Virus record (IMG/VR): IMGVR_UViG_3300042473_000184
Location: 1-54,436 of that record
Length of the DNA stretch: 54,436 nt
Direction: 5' to 3' (one strand)
Source: a virus
Shown here: positions 30,394 through 39,221 of the stretch, piece after piece
Numbering within the stretch: position 1 is the stretch's first letter
Layout: every line of letters begins with the position of its first letter
Made by a program: the position numbers and the translations under genes
The notes under the pieces: model-generated
What the model saw: the letters and a program-made list of their open reading frames with translations, nothing else
What the model was told of the DNA's origin: nothing
Databases searched by the model: none

Positions 30394-31053
30394 CATAGAA
30401 AGTATGCCAAATTTATGATTTTTATCTACTACGTACGGAATAATACCTTCTACCACTCCCTTAGTAAAAACAACTAGTGGCAAATATACTGTTTTATTAT
30501 TTTTTGAATATTCTTTAACATATTTTGCATTTTCTGGAATATGTATTTTATATTCAGCACATGACCAATCAACAAAACTATTAGATATCCAATAGGTGGG
30601 GTGGACAGAATAAAATGACATTCTACATCCAGGATTAACATGACTTTTTAATACTTGATTATAAAAATATGTACCTCTTAAGCCGTCTTTATCTTCATGC
30701 TTAGAGTTTGGGGCATCATCAAAGAATATACTATCAAACTTTCCTAAATTTTTTAATTGATTTTGCCATGTTCCTTCTACAATAATAACTTTATGTTTTT
30801 GATTTTGTGCCCACAAGTAAAGTTTTTCTAGAACAATTGGATTATCTTCAATGATTGTATGAGTATCTATATTATGTTTTTGTATTTGATTTGCTGAGTA
30901 CCCTAGGCCAAAACCAATTTCTAAAACATTTCCATACGGATTAAGATGATCTATTAAAGCCTCCATGTAAGGCTTTTCCCACTCCATCATTACCTGATAG
31001 CCAGTGCTATCGATTAATATATCTTTACCATTTTCATCTATTTCATATTTCAT
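30385..31053 (-). CDS. GAMT/RMT2-like SAM-dependent methyltransferase
   Basis: A 222-residue methyltransferase. Residues 19-40 (VMMEWEKPYMEALIDHL) and the SAM motif NVLEIGFGLGYSANQI, followed by IDTHTIIEDNP, VIIVEGTWQNQL and FDSIFFDDAP, match the guanidinoacetate methyltransferase / arginine delta-N methyltransferase (RMT2) group. GAMT itself has VMMRWETPYM and VLEVGFGMAIAAS at these places. The start at 31051-31053 is fixed by AGGAG eight bases upstream and by the promoter at 31122-31150, which lies inside the longer in-frame extension. The substrate is likely a guanidino group on a small molecule or protein arginine. Confidence 0.85.
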   Translation of the reverse strand: MKYEIDENGKDILIDSTGYQVMMEWEKPYMEALIDHLNPYGNVLEIGFGLGYSANQIQKHNIDTHTIIEDNPIVLEKLYLWAQNQKHKVIIVEGTWQNQLKNLGKFDSIFFDDAPNSKHEDKDGLRGTYFYNQVLKSHVNPGCRMSFYSVHPTYWISNSFVDWSCAEYKIHIPENAKYVKEYSKNNKTVYLPLVVFTKGVVEGIIPYVVDKNHKFGILSMLQ

Positions 31054-31063
31054 AAACCAACTC

Positions 31064-31606
31064 CTATATAGATTCTCCCCAAATAGGGATATACCTTCCA
31101 TCTTCGGTTCTTGTATATGTAAGTATACCATCCCCCATTCTTCGCGTCAACTCTTGCTTGCTGGGCGTAATATCATTAGTAATTAATTTATCTTTTCTTG
31201 GTCTTCCAATATGATTTGTAGCAAGTATATCACGTATCTCTTTTACTTGTGATTCTGAGTAATATGATCTTACTTGAAATCCTCTAGCCCCACCTTTTTG
31301 AGAACCCATTGGAAATGGAATAACACCTCGTTTCATTAGTGATGGCATATATTTTTTATGACGATTAACTAAATCAGCAGTCTGGCCTACTGTGTATGCT
31401 CGTTCTCTTTTATTTTTAAAATCACTAACTAAACAACTTTCAATTTGATCTTTTGTAATATTATAAACAGACATTATTCCATTAGACTGATTTAAATGAT
31501 AAATTCTTACAAGGCTACCATTAAGGAACCAGACCTTTTTGTTTCCTTTTATTACAGGGAGGCTATTGTAGCCTTCGCTCTCAATTGTTCCTTTTTTAGT
31601 AGCCAT
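31064..31606 (-). CDS. Helix-turn-helix protein at the tail/early boundary
   Basis: A 180-residue DNA-binding-type protein. The central AYTVGQTADLVNRHKKYMPSLM followed by RGVIPFP, a Gly-rich loop and YYSESQVKEIRDILA is a MerR/excisionase-like winged helix-turn-helix. The basic segment HIGRPRKDK follows. The first 60 residues (KKVWFLNGSLVRIYHLN) form a separate beta-rich part. It overlaps the zinc ribbon gene and holds the methyltransferase promoter in its 3' end, so it may control the early promoters. That is inference. Confidence 0.75.
   Translation of the reverse strand: MATKKGTIESEGYNSLPVIKGNKKVWFLNGSLVRIYHLNQSNGIMSVYNITKDQIESCLVSDFKNKRERAYTVGQTADLVNRHKKYMPSLMKRGVIPFPMGSQKGGARGFQVRSYYSESQVKEIRDILATNHIGRPRKDKLITNDITPSKQELTRRMGDGILTYTRTEDGRYIPIWGESI
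31122..31150 (-). promoter_or_regulatory. Strong promoter of the methyltransferase gene
   Basis: TTGACG (31145-31150), 17-base spacer ending TGG, TATACT (31122-31127): near-consensus with extended -10. It lies inside the 3' part of the HTH gene and separates the tail operon from the methyltransferase. Confidence 0.82.
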
Positions 31607-31743
31607 CTTCCCTCTTCATAATTTTGTGCTGGATTAAAGAATTTTCTATTTCCACATGTAATACAATAAGTTTCCATATGGCTATTTTCACTAAATATCC
31701 TGTCAATGAACATTCGCCCTTTGCATCTATTACAGATAAGCAT
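31552..31743 (-). CDS. Small zinc ribbon protein
   Basis: A 63-residue protein: CNRCKGRMFIDR then about 15 residues and CITCGNRKFF, a two-knuckle zinc ribbon, followed by a basic C-terminal helix. Its ATG shares bases with the stop of the fibre gene (TAATG) and its end overlaps the HTH gene by 55 bases. Likely binds nucleic acid; a partner of the HTH protein by position. Confidence 0.75.
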   Translation of the reverse strand: MLICNRCKGRMFIDRIFSENSHMETYCITCGNRKFFNPAQNYEEGRWLLKKEQLRAKATIASL

Positions 31744-32186
31744 TAATTTGGTATTCCAATAATTACCAAGTTAATACCAATGCTTGTGTCGCCTCCAGCA
31801 TTAAACTTGACTGTACCCTCGACCTTTGAAGTTGAAATACTTTTTAGTGTGACTGTAACATCCTTACCAGCATCCGTATTTCCAACGTTAACTGGTGTTG
31901 CTGTTACTACTGGTGCAAACTTAAACTCGCTTGGAAAATCATAAAAGAACGGCTGAGAAGATCCAGCAGTTTGTGTTGTGCTTGTTGTAACTTGAACATA
32001 CCCTCCAATAATTCTTGCCTCAGATGCTTTGACGCTTTGTTTTCCAGCGTTGGGTGTGTCTATTGTTACATACTTGTAGGCTGATGGAGATACCTGAACA
32101 GAAAGATCATTAATAGCCTTAACAATCTGATAGATGTATGTTACGTCTAGTGGTTGACCTCGTTCTGGTACGGGTAATATTGCCAT
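31743..32186 (-). CDS. Tail fibre/tip-like protein, leaderless mRNA
   Basis: A 147-residue protein with a short helical lead (LDVTYIYQIVKAINDLSVQV) and a beta-rich Thr/Val/Ser C-terminal domain ending INLVIIGIPN. This is the usual shape of small phage fibre or receptor-binding tip proteins. A promoter with TG-G-TATAAT ends six bases before the ATG, so it can be made separately from the rest of the tail genes. Function is inferred from shape and place. Confidence 0.65.
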   Translation of the reverse strand: MAILPVPERGQPLDVTYIYQIVKAINDLSVQVSPSAYKYVTIDTPNAGKQSVKASEARIIGGYVQVTTSTTQTAGSSQPFFYDFPSEFKFAPVVTATPVNVGNTDAGKDVTVTLKSISTSKVEGTVKFNAGGDTSIGINLVIIGIPN

Positions 32187-32192
32187 AATATA

Positions 32193-32217
32193 ATTATACC
32201 AGACTTACGATTCCAGA
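32193..32217 (-). promoter_or_regulatory. Leaderless promoter of the last tail gene
   Basis: TG-G-TATAAT with -10 at 32193-32198, then exactly six bases to the ATG at 32184-32186. ATGACT lies 18 bases upstream of the -10 and is a fair -35 (4 of 6). Confidence 0.75.
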
Positions 32218-32622
32218 GTCATATACTTCTAGGTTTTCTGTAAGTGCTGGATTAATAGATGATATTTGAACTATAGCCCTTACTGACTGTGTTCCTGTTT
32301 TTAAAAATGAATAGTTTTGTGATCCAGATGTTCCTAGATAAGACGGAGTTGCTCCATCAAACCCTACAAAGATATCATAGGTTATTTGTATTGAAACTTC
32401 TCCTACTGCCCAATTTAGAAAAATTGTATTACCAATAATATTAAGATCTCCTGGGCCAGTAACAACAGCCTCAGAACCAAGAATAAATATTTTTGAATAT
32501 GCTGACTTTCTGTTTTTATCTTCTGCTATTAATCTAAATCTTAAAACTCTTGAATTAGACGATGTTACTTTTCCAAGTAAATCTTTTTTAATAATAACAT
32601 TTTTTATTCCTTTGTCTGCCAT
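32194..32622 (-). CDS. Minor tail protein with fibronectin/Ig-like sequence
   Basis: A 142-residue protein that begins with basic residues and then is nearly all beta: RVLRFRLIAEDKNRKSAYSKIF, GDLNIIGNTIFLNWAV, SIQITYDIFVGFD. The FRL..ED-NR-SAYS pattern recalls fibronectin-type repeats of tail proteins. Its ATG overlaps the stop of the larger preceding gene (TAATG). Structural role inferred. Confidence 0.65.
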   Translation of the reverse strand: MADKGIKNVIIKKDLLGKVTSSNSRVLRFRLIAEDKNRKSAYSKIFILGSEAVVTGPGDLNIIGNTIFLNWAVGEVSIQITYDIFVGFDGATPSYLGTSGSQNYSFLKTGTQSVRAIVQISSINPALTENLEVYDSGIVSLV

Positions 32623-33776
32623 TATCCAACATCCAAGGCAAATCTAAACTCAATATAGTTTGTTGTGTTTGCTGATTTTATAATTGGTTTTGCACCTACA
32701 CTTTTAATTACAGAGTATCCAGTAAGTCCATACAAAGAATTTGTAGAAGTAATATTTTCAAGTCTTAGCCCATCTAAACAAACATAAAATAAGTCAGAAG
32801 GCAATCCAGCCTCTGTTACGCAAGCATAAATTTTTGCTACAGTAACTTCTCTCCAGTCAAAGTTATCTGTTTTGTTTAAATCTTTAAGTGCTTTTGTAGC
32901 AACAACGTATCTGTTTAAAGCAAAATTTGTTTCTTTTACTGCTGTTCCAGCAGAGTATCCTACATCATCAATATCTACCTCAAACCTTGCATACTCTTGT
33001 GAAGAGTTTAAGCCAGTATAAGAAAATTCCAATAAAATTTTAACATTGTCTGGCACTGTATTGGAGTTGGCAACTTTATTAACAACAGAAAATGCTAATC
33101 TTAGTTCATCTAATGGACTATTTTTTGTAAGATCTACTGCTGTATCGTTTAGCCTTATGTATTTAGATCCAGTGCCAACTACAATTTTACCTAACTGGTT
33201 ACTTGTAAGGGTTGAATCATTTCCAACTATAGCAATAATATTATTTAAGAATCTACATCTTTCATTTCTTGCAACTCTGTCTGACTGAGTAAATATTCTA
33301 TTGTCTGCATTTGTCTTAAATACATTGAGGGACTGGTTTATAATCCCGTTTTCTGCAACACCATCAAGTGGTTCATATTTTGATTCTATATCAATTGCAG
33401 CAGAACCAAATGGTTGATATAGCCAGTTGTCAGTATCTGCAAAAGAATAAATTGTTCGGCTATCAAAAGATCCAGCAATTGGGTTTGACGCAGCAGAGAA
33501 TATTCCAACCTCAGTAATCTCATATCTTTCTTCTGTTGGCAACTCTGCTGTTAATACTACCTTATCTATCCCGCCCTCATTTACGAATCCTCTAGAAATA
33601 ATAGGAACACGAAACATCTCAAAATCTAAGGAATTTTTTAGTGCATAGTCTCCAAAAACACCCCCATCAGAAGCCACTGGGCTAGGCCCACAGCCCACAG
33701 CAATGTGTGAGGCATATGATTGTGTCTGACCCACAAGATACTTGGCTAAAAGATTTTTACCTATATTAGTTATCAT
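32622..33776 (-). CDS. Tail fibre or baseplate protein
   Basis: A 384-residue protein. The N-terminus MITNIGKNLLAKYLVGQ...SHIAVGCGP and ELPTEERYEITEVGIF resembles the fibre-attachment regions of gpH-like tail proteins (Ala/Gly-VG turns and EI-E-GIF). The rest is a beta-rich domain with Asn/Asp-rich loops (YTGLNSSQEYARFEVDIDD). It lies between two small minor tail proteins with single-base overlaps, so it belongs to the tail tip operon. Confidence 0.72.
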   Translation of the reverse strand: MITNIGKNLLAKYLVGQTQSYASHIAVGCGPSPVASDGGVFGDYALKNSLDFEMFRVPIISRGFVNEGGIDKVVLTAELPTEERYEITEVGIFSAASNPIAGSFDSRTIYSFADTDNWLYQPFGSAAIDIESKYEPLDGVAENGIINQSLNVFKTNADNRIFTQSDRVARNERCRFLNNIIAIVGNDSTLTSNQLGKIVVGTGSKYIRLNDTAVDLTKNSPLDELRLAFSVVNKVANSNTVPDNVKILLEFSYTGLNSSQEYARFEVDIDDVGYSAGTAVKETNFALNRYVVATKALKDLNKTDNFDWREVTVAKIYACVTEAGLPSDLFYVCLDGLRLENITSTNSLYGLTGYSVIKSVGAKPIIKSANTTNYIEFRFALDVG

Positions 33777-34294
33777 TAATTACTCCCACTATGTATTGTA
33801 TCATCAAAAATACTTCCACTGTTCAATATATTAATTTCTGCTTGCTCGCCCTCTTTGACATTAACTAAGTTAATAACTAGGTCTCCGCTTATCGGATCTA
33901 TGTAGACTGACTTACAGTTTGGAACTTTAACTCCATCCACCAGATCATATCCTGTACCACAAACTGGCAGATGGTCAAATATGGATAAAGATAAAGACTT
34001 AAGATACGAATCAGATGCCTGGAGTCTTAAAACATTATTTGGATTGTATTGTAGATATAAATCTGTCAAATTTTTAATCGGGGTATAAATAACCTTTTGT
34101 CCATTTACCAGGTCATGCCTAGATATAGTGGCAAGTTCATATCCTCCAATATCCTCAAATATAAGGTCTGTCATTATTTCAATAGACATGGCCTCATCAT
34201 TTAAAAGAATTAAATCTGGAGTAGCAATTTTTACTGAGTTATCTTGAGATGCACTTTCTGGATATGGAAGATTTGCTGTTGCGCTTGTTGTCAT
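33776..34294 (-). CDS. Minor tail protein
   Basis: A 172-residue protein with no recognised family. Beta-rich with IEIMTDLIFEDIGGYELATISRHD, then VYIDPISGDLVINL near the end and a flexible Ser/Asn tail. Its ATG and stop overlap both neighbours in the tail operon. Probably a tail tip component that links hub and fibre. Confidence 0.65.
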   Translation of the reverse strand: MTTSATANLPYPESASQDNSVKIATPDLILLNDEAMSIEIMTDLIFEDIGGYELATISRHDLVNGQKVIYTPIKNLTDLYLQYNPNNVLRLQASDSYLKSLSLSIFDHLPVCGTGYDLVDGVKVPNCKSVYIDPISGDLVINLVNVKEGEQAEINILNSGSIFDDTIHSGSN

Positions 34295-37200
34295 TATAGA
34301 ACCTCACTTAAAAATACTGTCATGTCTGGACCACTTGGACCTCTTGAAAAATCAATATTATATACAACGAACCTGCTTGATGCATTTGATGCCATACTTA
34401 TTCCGTTTTCTTGATAGTCTAAACTTACTATGTCACCAAGTTGAATTGTAGGGATTGCAAATATTTTAACTCCAATAGACTTTCTTGGCTTTGATGTTTT
34501 TTCAACCATCCACTTCATTAAGTTTGATGCTTCATCTTGTGATTGAATATACGGAGTAGTTAATGAAAAATCTTTTTTCCCATAAGTCATTCTGCTTAAT
34601 TTTATATCTTGATAATCTTGTTTAAATTTAAAAGGATTTGAAATTAATTTATCTGCAACAAACTGTGGGTTTGATTCAAGAGTATTCTTATTAAAATATT
34701 CATCGACTGTTAGGTTGTTATCTGACTCCTGTGTAAAAGTAATTCCCTGAATTCTTAAATAGTTCCCACTTGTTTCATCTAGACTAAGTGCAGTGTCTGT
34801 TGCATTAAATATCATAAACTCAGCACCGTATGATCCTGCTCTAAAACCAGAAACGACATATCCTTTTATTTTATTAAATGTTGGAGAGATTTTTGCAGTT
34901 AATGCTGGATAAGCCTTATCATATTTAAAATTAAACACTGCTGCTTCTCTCATGATGCTGCCAAACTCTTCAAAATATATGTCATACTTTGGAGGTTCTG
35001 AAGAACCAATTCCAGAAAGATATGTATTTTGTATCAAACCACTGATTGCATATTTTCTAAAAGACTCATTTGCGTCAATTTCAGAATCTCCAAATACAGA
35101 ATTTACTGGTGCGCCCAAAGAGAATGATGTGTTTTGAGAATAGTTATTACATAGGGCATAAACATTTTCAAACATTGCTCTTGAAGACCCTCTTGTAAAT
35201 AATGCTATGTTAGAGTATACTGGAAGTGGATCATTATCATCTACTGTTTTTATTAGTTTGCCGTTAATGTATAAGTAGAATCTTCTTGTCTTTCCTATGT
35301 CTTCATATTCTACTGCTAAATCATATACCGTTGGATTTTCTTCAGCAAAAACTCTTGACTGTCCAGTAAATCTTCCATCATCAACAGTGATTGTAGCAAG
35401 ACCATCCCAAAGTCCTACAGGAATGGCTTTGCCATTATTAGATTTTACTTTGTAGAAAAAAACATTACTAACGCTTTGTCTATCTGTTTCTGAAAGATTA
35501 CCTAGTCCAAGTGCTGCTATCTCAAAATAATATCCTACATTTGTTGTTGGATTTAACATTACTGCAATTCCAGCAGAACCACCAGCAACGTTAATATTTT
35601 TATCTGGCGTAGAACCATTTACAACATAGTAAGTTGAAGATCCATTAGTTGTCTGACCACGGTCTTCATTGCTTTCAATCTTGCCAATAATTCTTAGTCT
35701 TGTTCCAAAGTGTTTATACTTTTTCCCTTCTAATGATTTATGAACATATGAAATAAAATTTCTTGGCTTTTCTTTAGTAGCAAAGTTTGGACCAGTTAAA
35801 GAAAGTGCTGATGATTGAACCGAACCTGGAACTTGTTGAGTATTTGTGGTTATCTCTCCTACAATAGAGGTTGACAGAAAGTTTTTAATAATTCCGCTTC
35901 TAGATGAAGTTCTTGCTAAAGCATCAGAAGATATTCCAGAGTCAGTTAATTTTCCAGATGAAGCAACGGTGGTTGCAGGTAAAGTTAAATCTTTTTGAAA
36001 CAAATACTCTGATGACATGTAACAACCTTTAACATTGTCATCTGATTTCCAGTAGTCAGCAATTCCAGCATTATGTGCAACAACAGTAGTTCCAAATTGT
36101 CCACGACCATGCTTTTGAACTTCTCCATTTTGTAATCTAATAACACCAGATTGCTCAAAATATTTTGGTTCAGAATAAATTCTTACAAGGCCAGTTGGAT
36201 ATATCTTTCCATTGAATGGAAGTTTAGAAAAATAATTTTGATAGTCTTCTGTAGAAGTTATCCAAACATTTCCAAAACCAGTAACGTTGTATTGAACTGC
36301 ATCATATTTTATAATTTCTCCTTGTGAATAAAAATATCCATTATATCTTGTAATCCAATACGCTGCTTCACCAAGACTAAATGTATTATTAATTACAATG
36401 TTATTTTTTACAATTGGAACATCTGCCGAAAGATTAGAGTTTAGTGGTATAGCACTAAGAACATATGCCGACTGTCTATTTACTTCGTTATTTATTGATT
36501 TTGTATTTTCTGTTCCAGAAACTTCCCACAATAGGGCAGGCTTATAAGTGTAAAATCTTTCATCATCTAAGAGGCTTGCCTGCCTTAGAGAACCGATAGA
36601 TCTTTGTATATGTCTTGTTGTGTAATTAATTACTCCATCATTGTAGACATTGTTTGTCTGGCTAGATACAGAAATCACATTTGCAAGTTTAGCATTTGCA
36701 AGTGTTTTATTTTTAATTTCATTATCTTGAAACAGATCGTTAGTTCCCCTAAGTTCAAATGTTGTTGGTCTTTGTTCTTTTGTTGGCATAATATAGTCTT
36801 TGCTCATCATAACAAAGTTATTGTATTCATCAAAAAACATTGCAGTTTGAGTTGATACCGCTAAATCTTGAAGAATTTGTGCAACGCTGTTGTCTGGCCC
36901 AACAAAGAAATATGGAATTATTGTTTCTTTTTCATTTGCCACTCTTCTAAATGTGTAATTAGAAAAACCAATATGGTCTAATAAAAGAGAAACAGCAGAA
37001 CTTACAGATACTTCTGTCATTAATATTTGTGGTGCAGTTATTGATTCTAGATACCAATACATATCTCTTAAGGAAAGGGACACAGTTTTATTCATAAGAT
37101 CCTGCTTGGGAAATGAATCGGCATATAGTGTTTTAATTGGAACCCAGTAATCCCAGCCTGCAACATCAACAATTACTTCATAAAACTTAAACTGAACATG

Positions 37201-38586
37201 TCTATTTATATATTTTGCTATAATACTTGACTGATTGTTTTCATTAAATGCTTGATCATAATCAAATATATTAATATTTCCATTAGATGCAATTAACTGT
37301 CCAACTGGTAAACCACTTAGCCCAAGATCTGATGCACTTTTATTAATTGAATAGTCTAAAGTTTTATCAGATACATTTAAAACAAGTCTTGGAGATATTT
37401 CTATAAGGTCAAAGGTTGAGTCTTTTACGTTCATTGAGTCAACGACAATTCTAATTCCAGAGATATATTCAAACTCTCTATACTGTTCTTTTCCATCTAA
37501 TGATTTAGTAAATACATTTGGAGATGTAGCATCTACTACAAAGTTTGTAAGTCTATCTACTGTCTCATCCTGGATATACCAACCATACTTTGGGGTTATG
37601 ATTGTATAATCTGTACCGTTCCAAATATAAAACTTGCCTATATCGTTTTCATTTTCTTTAATAAGATAAGCATATCCAACTACAGACTGCTCAGGAAGCA
37701 AAGAAATACTTGAGTATACTTCTGCAAAAACAAAATTTGCTTTCCATTCATCTGGAACAATTAGTCCATAGGATATTTCAACATAGCCATCACTTTTGAT
37801 AACTGAAGATCCGTCTACTCTTCGTATTGCGGGATTAAATGAGATAACATCTTGCCAGTTTGAATCTTTTAAGAACTGAATCTTCCATTTAGTTGGAACC
37901 TTTTGATTTAACTCTCCAAAGAATGGATCTGAAAATGCTCCAGTTGGGGATGAGAAGGGGCCTAGATTTTCTGTACCAGTATGGGTTTGCATCTTAACAA
38001 CAACTCTATTGGCTGGAATTTTTTCTTTATAGACAACAAAAGGACAAGCATCTTCTATAGAGTTTTGAGAACCTCTTACCTTTGAGGCAATTCCGTATTC
38101 TTGACCAGACTCTGTTCTGTATGAAGTCCAATACTTAAACTTATCATTTTTATCTGGCATATAGTACCTTGGCCTATCGGCCATAACTAGATTTGGGTGG
38201 TGCAGTTTTCCGTTCTCAAAGAACACTGCCTTGTTAATTCCAGATCTTGGTCTAAACTGATTAAAGCATTCCTCTAAAGAATAAAGAGTTTTTAACTTTT
38301 CTTTCTTTGTTAAAAATGTTGTTGGAATATTGTCATTGTCAAATGTTCCATCTACAAGAGTATCTGCATCAGTTGCTCCTGTATAAAAATTTCCATCATC
38401 ATTAATATCAAAACCTGTTGGAAGTGATGAATAAATAGATCCAGACTGCGTTGGTCTATATCTATAGTTACCAATATGTTTTATATTGGTTGGTATGTTC
38501 ATATTCCATTCTGCTGTTATTATTGACTTGTTCCGTACCGTCGGAGAAGTCTCTAAAAATGTTTGCAGGTCTTTGTCTTCAAACAT
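34294..38586 (-). CDS. Large tail hub / tip protein with LamG-like domain
   Basis: A 1430-residue protein, second largest here, after the distal tail gene as expected for a Tal-like hub. The first part carries repeated beta segments (NIPTNIKHIGNYRYRP), the middle (450-700) a gp27-like region with DLMNKTVSLSLRDMYWYLE and IIPYFFVGPDNSVAQILQDLA. Residues about 1000-1190 look LamG/concanavalin-like (RRFYLYINGKLIKTVDD, SNIALFTRGSSRAMFENVYA), a probable carbohydrate-binding module. The C-terminal end (TIQLGDIVSLDYQENGISM) is an OB-like fold common in such hubs. No peptidoglycan hydrolase motif is seen. Confidence 0.78.
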   Translation of the reverse strand: MFEDKDLQTFLETSPTVRNKSIITAEWNMNIPTNIKHIGNYRYRPTQSGSIYSSLPTGFDINDDGNFYTGATDADTLVDGTFDNDNIPTTFLTKKEKLKTLYSLEECFNQFRPRSGINKAVFFENGKLHHPNLVMADRPRYYMPDKNDKFKYWTSYRTESGQEYGIASKVRGSQNSIEDACPFVVYKEKIPANRVVVKMQTHTGTENLGPFSSPTGAFSDPFFGELNQKVPTKWKIQFLKDSNWQDVISFNPAIRRVDGSSVIKSDGYVEISYGLIVPDEWKANFVFAEVYSSISLLPEQSVVGYAYLIKENENDIGKFYIWNGTDYTIITPKYGWYIQDETVDRLTNFVVDATSPNVFTKSLDGKEQYREFEYISGIRIVVDSMNVKDSTFDLIEISPRLVLNVSDKTLDYSINKSASDLGLSGLPVGQLIASNGNINIFDYDQAFNENNQSSIIAKYINRHVQFKFYEVIVDVAGWDYWVPIKTLYADSFPKQDLMNKTVSLSLRDMYWYLESITAPQILMTEVSVSSAVSLLLDHIGFSNYTFRRVANEKETIIPYFFVGPDNSVAQILQDLAVSTQTAMFFDEYNNFVMMSKDYIMPTKEQRPTTFELRGTNDLFQDNEIKNKTLANAKLANVISVSSQTNNVYNDGVINYTTRHIQRSIGSLRQASLLDDERFYTYKPALLWEVSGTENTKSINNEVNRQSAYVLSAIPLNSNLSADVPIVKNNIVINNTFSLGEAAYWITRYNGYFYSQGEIIKYDAVQYNVTGFGNVWITSTEDYQNYFSKLPFNGKIYPTGLVRIYSEPKYFEQSGVIRLQNGEVQKHGRGQFGTTVVAHNAGIADYWKSDDNVKGCYMSSEYLFQKDLTLPATTVASSGKLTDSGISSDALARTSSRSGIIKNFLSTSIVGEITTNTQQVPGSVQSSALSLTGPNFATKEKPRNFISYVHKSLEGKKYKHFGTRLRIIGKIESNEDRGQTTNGSSTYYVVNGSTPDKNINVAGGSAGIAVMLNPTTNVGYYFEIAALGLGNLSETDRQSVSNVFFYKVKSNNGKAIPVGLWDGLATITVDDGRFTGQSRVFAEENPTVYDLAVEYEDIGKTRRFYLYINGKLIKTVDDNDPLPVYSNIALFTRGSSRAMFENVYALCNNYSQNTSFSLGAPVNSVFGDSEIDANESFRKYAISGLIQNTYLSGIGSSEPPKYDIYFEEFGSIMREAAVFNFKYDKAYPALTAKISPTFNKIKGYVVSGFRAGSYGAEFMIFNATDTALSLDETSGNYLRIQGITFTQESDNNLTVDEYFNKNTLESNPQFVADKLISNPFKFKQDYQDIKLSRMTYGKKDFSLTTPYIQSQDEASNLMKWMVEKTSKPRKSIGVKIFAIPTIQLGDIVSLDYQENGISMASNASSRFVVYNIDFSRGPSGPDMTVFLSEVL

Positions 38587-39221
38587 TATACTTCTTCCAA
38601 AGTTATTGAGACGTTCCAGTAATCAAAGTTAGTTCCTCTTTTTTCAACAGAATATGAAAAATCACTAATAAACATTTCTATAAGTTGATTGTATTGCCCA
38701 AGGTGGTCGTATGGTTCTGATGTTCCCTTAAAAATTCCTTTTCTATCATATGCAAGAAATACCCAGAAAGATCCCTTATGTGAATCATACCACTCAAGCA
38801 TATCTGCTCCACCTGCTCCGCCATCAGTTGTATAGGATACATATGGAGAGGCTCCAGTAACAGTATCAAAACTTGGAATGTTTGCATGGGATCTAGAAGG
38901 AATTAAATTCCAACTTGTACTTAGTGTTATTTTGTCTGCAATATGATATGATCTCATGCGACCATTAATCATTCTTTCACGCTTTTCAATTCTTTCTTCT
39001 GAAAAATCAAGTGGCTGTCTATTATCATCAGTAATAAACAAGAATTGATCTAAAAGGGTTTGGTCTTCAACACTTTCTGGGTCTACTCCAACTTCATATC
39101 CGTAGGGGATGTACAAACCATCTTTAAGAGTGCCAGAGTTTTCAGACCACAGCATACCGCTTGGTCTGTTGTATTTCTTACGACCCTGAACATAGGTGAC
39201 TCTTGGATCAATTTCTGGCAT
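38586..39221 (-). CDS. Distal tail (Dit-like) protein
   Basis: A 211-residue protein immediately after the tape measure gene and before the hub, which is the place of Dit. It begins MPEIDPRVTYVQGRKKYNRPSGM. It has RMINGRMRSYHIADKITLSTSWN in the middle, and FWVFLAYDRKG and SDFSYSVEKRGTNFDYWNVSITLEEV at the end, the last typical of tail-ring strands. It overlaps the tape measure stop by 14 bases. Confidence 0.75.
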   Translation of the reverse strand: MPEIDPRVTYVQGRKKYNRPSGMLWSENSGTLKDGLYIPYGYEVGVDPESVEDQTLLDQFLFITDDNRQPLDFSEERIEKRERMINGRMRSYHIADKITLSTSWNLIPSRSHANIPSFDTVTGASPYVSYTTDGGAGGADMLEWYDSHKGSFWVFLAYDRKGIFKGTSEPYDHLGQYNQLIEMFISDFSYSVEKRGTNFDYWNVSITLEEV

